Shown in pieces: positions 36,831 through 47,020 of a stretch of 64,000 nucleotides of DNA. Source of the DNA: Ascochyta rabiei (lineage: Eukaryota > Ascomycota > Dothideomycetes > Pleosporales > Didymellaceae); the NCBI RefSeq assembly GCF_004011695.2, contig NC_082406.1:1364001-1428000 (forward strand), in the 5' to 3' direction. A model generated the notes under the pieces. The model had not been told where the DNA came from. It made no database searches and was given only the letters and a program-made list of their open reading frames with translations. Each line of letters starts with the position of its first letter. Positions within the stretch are counted from its first letter, which is position 1. The translations under genes and the position numbers were made by a program.

Positions 36831-38067
36831 ATGGTGAGTTTCTACCCCGCCGAGCTAGCTAGCGAGGTAAATATGTGCTAACCTTGCGCAGGCAACCAAC
36901 CAACAGTCTAGGAAGCGCCTTGCGCTCGCCATTCTCGACTTCCTCCAGACCTCGCAGACCGATGGCTCGGTCACGCCAGACAACGCCGAGCAGCTCGAGG
37001 TTGCTGCCAACTGCATTGCCGAAGCCTTTGAGGTTGACGCCGACGACGCCGCCGCAAAGAAAGACGCTCTGGGCGGCCAGAATCTGCTTTCCATCTACAA
37101 CGTCTATGAGAAGCTAAAGGGAAAGACCACTGCCTCGACAGAGGGCAGCTCATCCGCCACCGAGGCTCGCCCCGCGACCCCCCAGACGCCCTCGACCAGC
37201 GCCTCAGGGCCAGGCGGGCCGAACAAGGATGAGGCAGAGCGCCTGAAGGGCCTCGGAAACGAGGCAATGAAGAAGAAGGACTACCCTGCTGCCGTCAAGC
37301 ACTACTCGGCCGCGCTCGACGTCGTGCCCCTCAACCCCATCTACCTCTCCAACCGCGCCGCCGCACACTCGGGCATGGGCAAGCACGAGCTGGCCAAGGA
37401 GGATGCCGAACTGGCAGTCGCTGCCGACCCCAATTACTCCAAGGCTTGGTCGCGTCTCGGCCTCGCAAAGTTCGTCCTCGGCGACACAAAGGGCGCCATG
37501 GATGCCTACAAGGCCGGCATGGATGCCGAGGGCGGCGGCTCAGAGGTCATGCGCAAGGGCTACGAGACAGCGAAAAGGAAGTACGAGGAAGAGGGCGGTG
37601 ACGTCGGTGCTCCCGAGGCCTCGCGAGGCGCACCGGGCGCAGGCGCAGGTGGTATGCCCGATTTATCGTCGCTCGCTGGCATGCTTGGTGGTGGCGGAGG
37701 CGGAGGCGGCGGCATGCCCGACCTCGCGGGGCTGATGCAGAACCCTATGATGAGGCAGATGGCGCAGAACCTGATGAGCAACCCGGATATGCTGAACAAC
37801 CTCATGTCCAACCCCAGGTTAGCTGAGATGGCACAGCAGTTTGGGGGAGGAGGTGGTGGCGCAGGCGCAGGCGCTGGTGCGAGCGCGGGTGCTGGTGCTG
37901 GTGCTGGTGCTGGTGCTGGTGCTGGTGCTGGTGCTGGACGTGGATCTGGCGGCGGGGCTGGTGGCATGCCAGACCTCGCAAGTCTCATGAACGATCCCAA
38001 CATTGCTGAGATGGCACGCAACTTCATGGGTGGAGCTGGAGGGGCTGGCCGTGGAGCCCCGCAGTAG
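36831..38067 (+). CDS. SGT2: Sgt2, TPR co-chaperone of the GET pathway
   Basis: Exon 1 contributes only the ATG (36831-36833); a 58-nt intron (GTGAGT, branch GCTAAC, acceptor GCAG) follows, then exon 36892-38067. Product is 392 residues. The N-terminal homodimerisation helices (RKRLALAILDFLQTSQ, EQLEVAANCIAEAF) bind Get4-Get5 in yeast. A three-repeat TPR domain starts at AERLKGLGNEAMKKKDYPAAVKHYSAAL and continues with LSNRAAAHSGMGKHELAKEDAELAV and AWSRLGLAKFVLGDTKGAMDAY; it docks Hsp70/Hsp90. The C-terminus has MPDL and NPMMRQMAQNLMSNPDMLNNLMSNP repeats, which capture hydrophobic tail anchors. Gly-rich linkers, including a GGTGCT hexamer repeat (about 37876-37935, GAGAGA), replace the Gln-rich tail of other species. 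Cytosolic; hands tail-anchored proteins to Get3. Confidence 0.94.
37876..37935 (+). repeat. GGTGCT hexamer microsatellite in SGT2 (Gly-Ala tract)
   Basis: About nine GGTGCT units encoding alternating Gly and Ala between two C-terminal substrate-binding motifs. Confidence 0.9.
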
Positions 38068-38346
38068 AGTGCTTTTGACTAGGTTTGCAGAGTCTCGGGA
38101 CCACTTCATACATGCATTTGTGGCTCTTGCTCCTAAGATAATGATATCATGTCCATGTTCGAATCGTGTTTGACGCTATGCAGTGTTCCAAGCTGTACCT
38201 CGTCTTTATGCTCTGTCTAGCATACTTGCTCGGTTTCTGTGGTTTCACACATTCTTCTCCAGCCCTACTCTTTGAGGCCTGACAGTCAAAACTTCCTGTG
38301 CTCTTTCATGCAGTCTCATCCTCTTTACGATATCTGCATCGCTTGC

Positions 38347-39072
38347 TCACAAAGCCATGGTCCACAGCCCGTCTCCCAGGTAGTGCCCAGCCTCGCACGC
38401 CTGCCCCTTCTTCTTCTCCCTCATCTCTGCAGTCCCCATCTTCAGCACGCCAACCATACACGCCGTCTCCTTGCCCTCGGCCTCAATCACCACCACCGTT
38501 CCGGCCTCCAGATCCTCTGACCCATACCGCTCCTGGTCCTCTGGCGACAAATCTTTGCTTGGCAGACGGCCCCCAGGAGAAGTCATGCCCGGTGCCATGA
38601 GCGCGGCGCCCGAGAGCACGAAACGGATTGCGCCGCGATCGATGCGCAGGCGGTGGAAGGCGGTGGGGTACTTGTGTACGAGGGTCAGATGGGGGATGAT
38701 GGCGTCGTCCATGTGTTGGAAGAAGAGGGGTGTCGAGTTGAGGGTGTAGAGGGACACGCGATCGGGTCTGGAGAGTGTCAGTCAAGGTCGCGCGGTGCCT
38801 ATCGAGCTGTTCCTTGGAAAAGGTTGGCGAAACTCTCGACATGGTTGAAGGGACGCGGTACGACGTACAGCTTGACGAGGTCTAACTGCTCCTTCTTGGG
38901 TAGGATGTCTTCGATGTAGGGCTCAAGTTTGGGGTATTCTTCGAGGACCTTGGACCGGATTGCGCGCTGGGCGCTCGATTTTACTTTCGACTTTGCGCCG
39001 GCCGAGATGCTGATGGCGTTAGTCCCTAGGTGGTGGGTTGTCTGGAAGCACATCATACTCTTTCTTGAACAT
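38347..39072 (-). CDS. TMA20: Tma20 / MCTS1, PUA-domain translation factor
   Basis: Three exons on the minus strand, 39059-39072, 38869-39009 and 38347-38767, with introns of 49 and 101 nt; 191 residues. Residues 1-80 form the MCT-1 N-terminal domain: MFKKDISAGAKSKVKSSAQRAIRSKVLEEYPKLEPYIEDILPKKEQL. The PUA domain follows, with LFFQHMDDAIIPHLTLVHKYP, the diagnostic IDRGAIRFVLSGAALMAPGMTSPGG and the end GHYLGDGLW. Tma20 partners with Tma22/DENR; the pair recycles 40S subunits and supports reinitiation. A Ser/Asp/Glu-rich insertion of about 20 residues (around SKDLSPEDQERYGSED) sits in the PUA domain, which explains the length over human MCTS1 (181). The first exon contributes 14 nt only. Converges tail-to-tail with SGT2, 279 bp apart. 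Confidence 0.94.
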
Positions 39073-39575
39073 TTTGGCAGTTGTGTGGTGTTGTTGTCTG
39101 AGAGCTCCGTTTGAAGGTTCGCGGTTGTTGTTGCTACTCCAAGTGCCCCGCAGTTGCGCGTGGAGGGGCACGCACGGTGGAGCCAGACATGTGTCATGGG
39201 CAAGGCGTACAACATCGTTTGTCTGTTCCTCTCTCCTATACCCTGCTGCAGCTTTCAAACAACATCAACATCCGCGTTCGATCTCACTTCACAGCATCAG
39301 ACCTTTGACCGGCGTGTCTCGCACCAGCGCACAACTCTTCTGATCCTTGACGGGCTGAAAACCTAGTTAGTCATGGAGACGTCAAAACCTAGGATGTAAT
39401 CCGCGAATCCAAGTTCGGGCCACTGTGGGTCTTCTGTGAACTTTTTTGCCAAGCGTTTCCTAAATGTGGTAGGACGTATACGGTTTTCTTCTTTCTGTGT
39501 GTTCTGTTTTACTTCTCAACGTGGTCAAGACCCTTTCCTCTCTTCCTTCTTTCCTCTCTCCCGACTCAGTCTAGA
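39073..39575. promoter_or_regulatory. Divergent promoter region between TMA20 and the methyltransferase gene
   Basis: About 500 bp between divergent start codons. A pyrimidine-rich CTTTCCTCTC tract precedes the methyltransferase ATG. No further gene seen. Confidence 0.5.
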
Positions 39576-40430
39576 ATGTCGTCCAAGATAAGAGCACCGT
39601 CTTTTGGATCACAGACGTACTGGGAACATCGTTTTACCAAAAACACCGCACCGTTTGACTGGCTCTCCACACCGTGCGCTTTGGACCCATTCATCAAGGA
39701 GGCACTGCAAGATGTTGGCGAAGTGAACCCGCAAATACTACATGTGGGTTGTGGGTCGTCAATGCTGTCACATCATCTGAAGACGCATGTCCGAAGCGCG
39801 CAGCAAATTCATAACGTCGATTACTCAACGGTCGTTATCGAAACGGAGAGGCAGCGCGAGATTGCTACGTCGAGAGCTAGTGAGAAACAGGGGAACGGTG
39901 ACGCCCCCATGCGTTGGGACGTTGTAGATCTCCTTGACTACACATCCGTTGCTAAGACCTGCGCCTGTCATCCATATTCAGTCATTGTTGACAAGTCCAC
40001 CTGCGATGCTGTCTCATGTGCCGACGACGTAGTTTGCCCACTTCCGTATGCCTTGGCTACCAGAGAAACTACCGCAGCCGAGATGCGGTCTGAGGCTGAG
40101 CCCAAACAAGTTCGGGTCCAACCCCTGTATGTATTGGCCATACATCTAGCGCTCGTAACAGAGCCAGGTGCGAGATGGGTAGCACTTTCATTCTCCTCGG
40201 AGAGATACTCATTCCTCGAAGAGAAGACTGCACGTGTCGAAGAAGATGATACAGCAGACACTGGCATTCCAGATCCCAGACTTTTTTGGACGGTTGTTGT
40301 CAAGCACCCGATCGAGGCGGAACAGCAGGAGGACAGCAACGGCAATGGAGTGACGCATAGACCGAAACTGTATCACTGGGTATACTTGCTACAGAGGACG
40401 CCCGTGCCCCTTGTCATTCGCAGCGCTTAA
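39576..40430 (+). CDS. Class I SAM-dependent methyltransferase, EEF1AKMT4/METTL13-N type
   Basis: Single exon, 284 residues, ATG 39576. QTYWEHRF followed by PFDWL is the family start. Motif I is ILHVGCGSSMLSHHL, motif post-I NVDYSTVVI, motif II WDVVDLLDY, then VIVDKSTCDAVSC, the position of the DKGTLDA signature of eEF1A lysine methyltransferases. The C-terminal half keeps the barrel strands (WVALSFSSERYSFLE, LFWTVVVKHP, YHWVYLLQR). By family, methylation of elongation factor eEF1A or a similar protein is the likely role, but the target is inferred. It lacks a signal peptide and is probably cytosolic. Its stop codon lies only 18 bp from the convergent dehydrogenase gene's stop. Confidence 0.82.
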   Translation: MSSKIRAPSFGSQTYWEHRFTKNTAPFDWLSTPCALDPFIKEALQDVGEVNPQILHVGCGSSMLSHHLKTHVRSAQQIHNVDYSTVVIETERQREIATSRASEKQGNGDAPMRWDVVDLLDYTSVAKTCACHPYSVIVDKSTCDAVSCADDVVCPLPYALATRETTAAEMRSEAEPKQVRVQPLYVLAIHLALVTEPGARWVALSFSSERYSFLEEKTARVEEDDTADTGIPDPRLFWTVVVKHPIEAEQQEDSNGNGVTHRPKLYHWVYLLQRTPVPLVIRSA

Positions 40431-40447
40431 ATCCTCGTCTTCAGCCA

Positions 40448-41446
40448 TTACGCTAACTTGCCCGGCACAAATGGCATCCCTCCACTCAGTCCACCATCCA
40501 CAGCCCACGCCTGCGCGTTGACATAGCTACTCTCGTCGCTCGCCAAGAACAGGACCGCTCTCGCGATCTCATCCGGCTGCCCACCCCTCCTCAATGGGTT
40601 CAACTGCCCAATCTTCTTCTCGCTCCCCCTCGCTCGCGCCGCATCATACGTAACCCTGGTCATGCCCGTCTCAATGAGGCCCGGACACACGGCATTACAC
40701 CGAATCCCGCTGCCAACCAGCTGGTACGCACACGTCTGCATCAGGCTGATGACTGCCGCCTTGCTGGCAGAGTAGTCTGTAGGCCCGGCATTGCTCTTCA
40801 GGCCTGCAACGGAGGCAGTGCCGATGATACTCCCACCAGGATACGGTTTCTCTGGACTGGTCTTGCGCATGGCGAGACTGCCATACTTGGCCGCCAAGAA
40901 CACCGAGAGCGCATTGGTTCGCATGACCTTCATGAAGCCCTCGCTGTCCTCCTCCCAGAACAGCTTCCCACTGCTTATCCCTGCGTTTGCGAAGAAGACA
41001 TCGAGACGGCCGTACATGTCCACGGCTTCCTGCACCACGGCTTTGACGGCAGCTTCGTCAGCGGCGTCGAACTGGCGCGTGTGCACTTCCACGCTGGGAT
41101 ACAGCGAAGCGAGTTCGCGCTTGTGTAGGTCAAGGTTGGACTTGTCAAAGTCGCAGAGGTACAGGGCGCGACTGCCGTGTCGGGCGAATTGATGGGCAGA
41201 GGCGCGGCCGATGCCGATGAGGGAGTTGGCGCCGGTGACGATTATCACCTTGTCTTTGACGCGTCTGTAGGGGGTTAGTCAGGATATCCTCAAAGTAGTA
41301 GGAGGGATAAGGAAGTACTGGTTGCCGAGGTCGCCAGCTATGCTTCGAACACCGGGCTGGCCTTCAAAGGTTGGCGGCTCGGGCAAAGGCTCGGAGAGCT
41401 CCTTGCTGAACCTTGTTGGCTTGACTTTCGGTGCTGCTGTTGGCAT
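40448..41446 (-). CDS. Short-chain dehydrogenase/reductase (fungal TGANSxxGIG type)
   Basis: Two exons on the minus strand, 41319-41446 and 40448-41264, with a 54-nt intron (GTACTT, branch CTGAC, acceptor CTACAG); 314 residues. The N-terminal extension MPTAAPKVKPTRFSKELSEPLP, rich in Pro, precedes the catalytic domain. The nucleotide loop TGANSLIGIG has two residues more than the classical TGxxxGxG, as in a known fungal SDR subgroup. Further motifs are NAGISSG, the catalytic YSASK, CPGLIETGM and the C-terminal AVDGGLSGG. The substrate is unknown. The end of the coding region nearly abuts the methyltransferase gene on the other strand, so their 3' untranslated regions must overlap. Confidence 0.9.
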
Positions 41447-41986
41447 TGTGAGTTACAGCAAGCTGGAGTAACAGAGACAGATCGTAACGAGCAGTAAGGT
41501 TAGAGTTGTACTGTTGTAGCATTGAGGCGCGAGCTGATGTGTGACGGCTGTTGGATTGCGGAGTTCGCGGTTGCCAAAGCTGGGGAAAGACCTCGGCAAT
41601 TCGGAGGTCCTCAGTGGGGCATGTGCATGGCATGCATCCAACTTTGTGTATCAGCTTCATTTGGGTCTGGCGTTTGTGGCTATGCTATCTCAATATACCT
41701 ATTCATCGAGATCGGTGACAGTGTCAGGCCATCTGTTGTTCGTCATCGACCATGAGATGTCGATGCACTAAGCTCCGCCCTGGGTTTGGAAACGCTCTGG
41801 CACACCTGGGGACGTTTCGCCAGATAGCCAAGAGTGCTGGAAGCCCAATACGTCCCGAGCCACTCGGAAGCTCTCAAGATGGAGGCCTATGCGTGAAGTG
41901 ACCTATTCCTCACACCCCTGACAGCACATGTTGAGATTCCATGTTTAACAAACATAGATCGATGCTCTTCTCAGCAATCGCCAATT
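41447..41986. other. Intergenic region between the dehydrogenase and SEN54
   Basis: 540 bp: promoter of the dehydrogenase (minus) and 3' region of SEN54 (minus). No gene recognised. Confidence 0.5.
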
Positions 41987-43310
41987 TCATCTCCCTCTTC
42001 CTCTTCCCCTGCCCCGTCCTCGCCCGCCGCCCCTTCCTCGCCCACCTTTGCCTCTGGGCCCTACTCCTGATCGTTCATAAATCTTGACCTCGTCAAAGGG
42101 CGTATCAGCAACTCGGATGTAGCTAGGCACTCCGTTGTCGACGACGGCCAGAAGCACGTTTCTGCACCCGTGCTTCAGCTTCTGGTAATGCTGTGCGCCA
42201 ACCTTGGGCCTGTCTTCGGGCACCTGTGCGAAGAGGTCGTTCAGTTGTGCGCTTGTCGGGATGGGGGTTTCGCGCGCATTGATGACACAAATTCGGAAGT
42301 CGGGAGCGCCGCGTGCAGTCTTGCGGAAGCCGGACGTAGTCCTGTAGACGTCGAAGTGTACACGGAAGGGGTTGTCGGCGGCCGGCGGTAGGATAAACGA
42401 CGACGGCGCTTTGCGGTCGTGGGATGGAATAATGTTCAGGAGGCGATACACGTCGCTGTAGCTTCGGTAAAGCCCTGGCTTGATGAGTGGGCCGAAGGAG
42501 AGGCTTTCGGGAGTAACTGTGTTCGACGGCTGGCTTATGCGTCGCCAGATGTCCGAGAAGAAGCGTGTGAGAATGCTCGGTCCCGGCATCCCGTCGCTTT
42601 GCGCATTCGCGTCTTGGACCAACAAGTCTCCACGATCGTCGTTCCATGTGCCTGTGCGGAATACGACGTAGCCGGATCTCTTGAGTCCTGCGTATACGTT
42701 GTACATGTCCAGCGTCAACTTCCCACCGACGCCTTCTTCGTACCCAATGAAGGCAGCATAAGCTGCTTGTAGGCTCATTGGTGCGCCCTCTTCTGTCCTG
42801 TGGCTCTGTGGTACGCCCTCTTGCTCCTCGACAGGCCACCTGCAATCTAAGCTTCCCCTCTCAATCATGAAGAGCGCCTCTTCTGGCAGCAGCCATTCCT
42901 TTCCGCCTTTCGAGCGTCCGATGGTCTGGAAGTGCTGCGACTTAACTTTTTCGACACAGACCGTGTTTGTCTCTGGGTGGTATTGCGCTAAGATGTGGTT
43001 CTTCTGCGTGTGCGTTCGCTGCCAGGACAAGACGCCGTACATGGCCTGCCGCGAGGCTTCGAGGGTGTCGAGCTGTAGGTTCGTCGCGTGCGATTCAAAG
43101 TCTTTCTCCCCGCGCTTGGGTAGGGATAGATGCGCTACGTCGTGGCCTCCTCTATCGTGAGCCGGTTAGCTTCCATGCTGTACGCAAGTTGAAGTAGGCT
43201 TCGCACATTAGCTTGTCAAGGAAGCGGAAGTCCTGCGTTTCCTCGGCAGGGTCGTGCTCCACGCCTTCCTGCACGCCTAAAAGCGAGACATCTTCGTCTG
43301 CGTCGGCCAT
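41987..43310 (-). CDS. SEN54: Sen54, tRNA-splicing endonuclease structural subunit
   Basis: Two exons on the minus strand, 43207-43310 and 41987-43151, separated by a 55-nt intron (donor GTGCGA, branch GCTAAC, acceptor ATAG); 422 residues. Hallmarks: ETQDFRFLDKL, then LPKRGEKDFE in the N-terminal domain, GRSKGGKEWLLPEEALFMIERGSLDCRW, and LTLDMYNVYAGLKRSGYVVFRTGTW, the endonuclease-fold block shared with Sen15/Sen2/Sen34 partners. The C-terminal part has FRVHFDVYRTTSGFRKTARGAPDFRICVINARETPIPT, YQKLKHGCRNVLLAVVDNGVPSYIRV and a tail of alternating Gly-Arg. Sen54 is not catalytic; it holds Sen2 and helps recognise the mature tRNA body. The RG-repeat tail at the extreme C-terminus is not something I associate with this family and may add RNA affinity. 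Confidence 0.93.
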
Positions 43311-45381
43311 GGCGAGTGTAACGAAGACTTGAAGCCTCTAATCGTGCAGAATCGAACACTACCGTTGGGGGCCATGACTCGTGCAGGGCTGAACCCCAAT
43401 CGATAACGAATCTCCTGCGTTTGCGTTTGCGTTTGCGTTTGCATCTGGCCGGCATTCATTTCTAAAGAAACGTCAACTCGAATAGAATAGTACTCCAAGG
43501 CGCCTGCTGTTCTTCCAGACAAAATCTCCGGTCAACGACAACAGCTCAAATTTGCACCTAGAACATTCGAGACATCTTCGAGCAACAAGTTCTGGGGTCA
43601 ACATTTACTTCTTCAATCGTGTGATAAACGCGCAAGAAGTATCATCTCAATGCCTGTTCACGCATCTGGCCAAACCAACAGGACGAGCCTATCGAGCAAG
43701 GTGACAGCTCGTACGAACGGGCCCGGCTTTCAGCGCAAAAGGAAAGGAACAGGACGTTTGGAAAGTCTCGGAGCTGTCAACTAGGTTTCCCCATTCCAAT
43801 CAGGGACAAAGATTCGCATCGACCTTGCAGCGAAAGGTACACTGTTCTCGGCACTGCAAATGACTGATGGAAATGCGCAGACGGCTCATCCGAGAATTAC
43901 TGGAGGTGTTCAAGCAAGGTTTGCCTGAGGATTCATTGATGCATAGACAAGAGTGGCTTGTTACTGCGCCACTCCTCAGCCACCGCCACAACGCGCATGA
44001 TACCGGTAATGAAGTTTCACGATGTTGCACAAGTTTGCGGGTAGCACCACACTATCGTCGGAGCACTGTCAATGAGGCCTTTCCGTGTCGAATATGCGAT
44101 GTCAATGGTCCTAGCGGACGGTGCCCTTTCGACTTCTGCACCATAATGCCACCACATTGGCCTGACTTCTCTCTTCACCATAGGCTAACACGGTGGAAAT
44201 CACTGTCCAGAGCTGGCCTCCAGCATCAAGATGAGTCCGCGTCATCAGGACACGTGGAAATAGATATGTGGCCCCTCCCTTCACTCTCAGGCAGACGTCT
44301 ATCTTCCGGACCATCGCACGAGGTGCCGCCTCAAGTCGAGGTAACATTCGACCCCACACTATTGATGAGGACGCGTAGAGCAGGCAGCATGAGAGATGGA
44401 TTCGGTCAGTGGGACAGGGTCATAGCGCGTCGGAATAATGGTAAAAGAAAAAAGGCGAAGGCAGTGCAAGCTTTCCCATGCCGGCAACTATGGAGAAGCC
44501 AAGCACTTGGCACCTTATTTTGCGACGTACGTTATCCACACCCCGATCTCCTGAGCGATTTGTTGCACGACCAAACTTCCTACCAGCATCATCGAAACAG
44601 TGCTGGGGCCAGGTCGTGACCTTAGGAGAATGGCGCTTTGCTTGCCCAGGCAATAATGGAGCTCACCCGCTCTGCATCGCAGACAACAGTTAGACTTGGC
44701 CATCGTTACCTCCTGCAGCTGTACCCCCGTCGTCATGCTCCGCTGATCGCAATCCAATGAACGCTCCCTGCTCATTGAGCCAGTCGATCCTGTAATCGTT
44801 TCTTCCACCGTTCAAACAGCCTGCTCTGCGGTTTCATGGTTCTTAGATTGCGAACCCGAAGAATCCACGCATTGCAAGCGCACTGTACTCGAGATATTAT
44901 GCGTATGCCGTCTGCCTATGCAGCGAAAACAGTTCGCTCCGTCTGCTCTGCTAGTCTGCAGGTCGACACTGGTACGAAGAACGGTTGACAGGTGCCGCTA
45001 CAGCATCACAGCCGCCGACATTGTCATGCACGACATGCGAAACAAAGTCTGACATTTCTCTAGCCTTTTCAGATTCACAGTATTGCTTCCTTACTGAAGC
45101 AAACTATGGGACAAAAGCCTGGAACGGATTCCTTGCGGACGCTTTCCCCCATTTTCGATCGCAGCCGCCACCCCAGTGTGTCCAGTTTCGAAAGAAATGA
45201 GCTTAGTTTCGCGCCAAAAAAAATCTCCGACCGCACTATGATCACCCTCTACCTTTCCTACATCGGACGCGATAGTAAGTTTCAAGCGATGCTTGGCATG
45301 GCGGGAACGCGAAAGTGTCGAATGCTCACTCTAGTTGCGGCTCCAGTGTTCATGCTGGTTCCCGCTGTGCTAGCTTTGATA

Positions 45382-45506
45382 CAAGGGGGGTGCCTGAGCG
45401 GAGTAGAAATACGATTTGCTGCAGCCAGGGTCTTCTTCTTGTAAAAGATCACTAGATGCTCAGTGCAAGCGGCTCGTATTTCTACTCCGTTCAGGCACCC
45501 CCCTTG
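45382..45506. mobile_element. 125-bp foldback element (MITE) with 33-bp inverted repeats and TA duplication
   Basis: Left arm 45382-45414 and right arm 45474-45506 are inverted copies of 33 bp beginning CAAGGGGGGTGCCTGA, with one mismatch at position 17. The 59-bp centre has no coding capacity. The element is flanked on both sides by TA (45380-45381 and 45507-45508), the target duplication of the Tc1/mariner superfamily. It lies about 290 bp upstream of the pectate lyase start codon and 57 bp upstream of its TATA box, so it may affect that promoter. Its terminal sequence differs from that of the larger element at 61872-63704, so the two are unrelated. Confidence 0.78.
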
Positions 45507-45562
45507 TAGCATTCGCGAAGCCCGGGATACCGGTATGGGCCCACCAAGATGGGCCGCGTGAG

Positions 45563-45569
45563 TATAAGA
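45563..45569 (+). promoter_or_regulatory. TATA box of the pectate lyase gene
   Basis: TATAAGA in GTGAGTATAAGAGGG, about 235 bp upstream of the start codon, which implies a fairly long leader containing the 19-bp repeats. Confidence 0.5.
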
Positions 45570-45698
45570 GGGAGCGGCAACCACACCCACCGTTTTCTGC
45601 ACTCCTCATCGAGCCATCAACAGTCTCTTCAACTTCAAAGTTTCCTTCACTTCTTTCTCTATAGTTGCTTGACGCACACTTTCGCTACTCACACCTCC

Positions 45699-45755
45699 AA
45701 CACTCCTTGAATCTTCCAACACTCCTTGAATCTTCCAACATTCCTTGAATCTTGC
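45699..45755 (+). repeat. 19-bp tandem repeat, three copies, in the pectate lyase leader
   Basis: Three consecutive 19-bp units of the form AACACTCCTTGAATCTTCC, the third with two changes, 40-100 bp before the start codon. Confidence 0.88.
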
Positions 45756-45797
45756 GATTCTCATCACCGACTCCCAAACAACCCAACAACCATCAAC

Positions 45798-46618
45798 ATG
45801 AAGGCTTCCGTCGCTGCTTCTATCTTGGCTCTTGCCACCTCCGCCTCCGCCAGCCCCTCCTACAAGGCGCCCAACAACTTCTTCAGCCTTAACAAGCGCG
45901 CCGCTCTTCCCATCCCTGCCTCCAAGGGCACTGTAACATTCACCGCGCCCAAGCAAATCAATGGCAGCTTCGACGGTGGCCTCAAGACCTACGGCCGCGG
46001 TGTTAGCTGCACTGGTCAGGCTGAGGGCGGCGACTCTGATGCCGTATTCTCGCTTGCCGACGGTGCCACTCTCAGCAACGTCATCATTGGCGAGGACCAG
46101 ATCGAGGGTATTCATTGCCAGGGCTCTTGCACACTCAAGAATGTGTGGTGGGCCGCAGTCTGCGAGGGTAAGCATGGTCACAGTCTAACCCCATCTCTGC
46201 ACATGCTGACAATCAATCAGATGCTCTCACCCTGAAGAAGGACGGTGACGCGACCATCACCGGTGGAGGTGCTACTGGCGCTGAGGATAAGGTCATCCAG
46301 CACAACGGTGCCGGTACAGTTACCATTGATGGCTTCCAGGTCGCCGACTTCGGCAAGCTCTACCGCTCCTGCGGAAACTGCAAGCAGAGCGCCGAGCGTC
46401 ACGTTGTCGTCAAGAACGTCAAAGCCTCCAACGGTAAGCTTCTTGTCGGCATCAACCCCAACTTCGGCGACACTGCCACCATCGACGGCACCACATGCGC
46501 TAGCTCCGTCAAGGAGATCTGCGAGGAGTTCCAGGGAACCACCCAAGGCAACGAGCCCAAGTCCGTCTCCACCGGCGCTACCGACACCTGCAAGTTCAGT
46601 CCCATTGCTTCTTGCTAA
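45798..46618 (+). CDS. Secreted pectate lyase, polysaccharide lyase family 3
   Basis: Exons 45798-46167 and 46221-46618 (53-nt intron) give 255 residues. The start [18 protein letters not shown] is a clear signal peptide with probable cleavage after ASA; a KR pair before AALPIPAS may be a propeptide site. The mature enzyme shows PL3 features: [88 protein letters not shown] and HVVVKNVKA, the ladder of a small parallel beta-helix. Several Cys pairs fit disulfides. PL3 enzymes cleave polygalacturonate by Ca2+-dependent beta-elimination and are common in plant-pathogenic and saprotrophic fungi. The foldback element and tandem repeats upstream are the notable context. Confidence 0.94.
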
Positions 46619-47020
46619 GCGGATCGCTTCGAACACGGTGGGAACGAGCCTTTGGCTCATGGCCAACAAAACTCGGTGATTGGACTTTATAGCGCTGGGC
46701 GTCATTCTTTTCTTGTAGAGACTCTGTGTCAGCGATGCATGGATATTGAAAATCAACGAAAATTTACTTTCGTACATCTTTGCATTCGCATTTTTTTTTG
46801 ATATGTATTGGTCAAAATCCGTCTTACGAACTTCAACTTCCTCCTTCAGTCATCACAATTTTCATGTCTTACTCTCAAATCGTCATTAGTTCCCATCTTG
46901 AACGCCAAAGTAGCCACGAGATGAGAGAATCCAAATCAACCTCAATCGTCAGAAACCGTTTCTGAATCACCTCAAATCCAACGTCACCGGACCTTTACTC
47001 CTTGATCCATCCGGGGTTTA
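46619..47020. other. Convergent intergenic region
   Basis: About 400 bp between the 3' ends of the pectate lyase gene and the giant DUF3638 gene. Moderately AT-rich with a T10 run near 46790. No gene. Confidence 0.5.

Larger units (their letters stand above)
43311..45797. other. Long intergenic region upstream of SEN54 and the pectate lyase gene
   Basis: About 2.5 kb between divergent genes. A TTTGCG hexamer repeat lies at about 43415-43442. A 250-codon ATG frame at 43867-44619 (+) has no recognisable domain. The 125-bp foldback element (45382-45506), a TATA box (45563) and a 19-bp triple repeat (45699-45755) belong to the pectate lyase side. Confidence 0.5.

Noticed and set aside
37560..38027. 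155-codon antisense frame rich in Pro-Ala
   Set aside because: Mirror of the Gly-Ala and MPDL repeats of SGT2 on the other strand.
43867..44619. 250-codon ATG open frame upstream of the pectate lyase gene
   Set aside because: No family resemblance, no conserved motif and mixed codon use; kept only as a chance frame pending transcript data.
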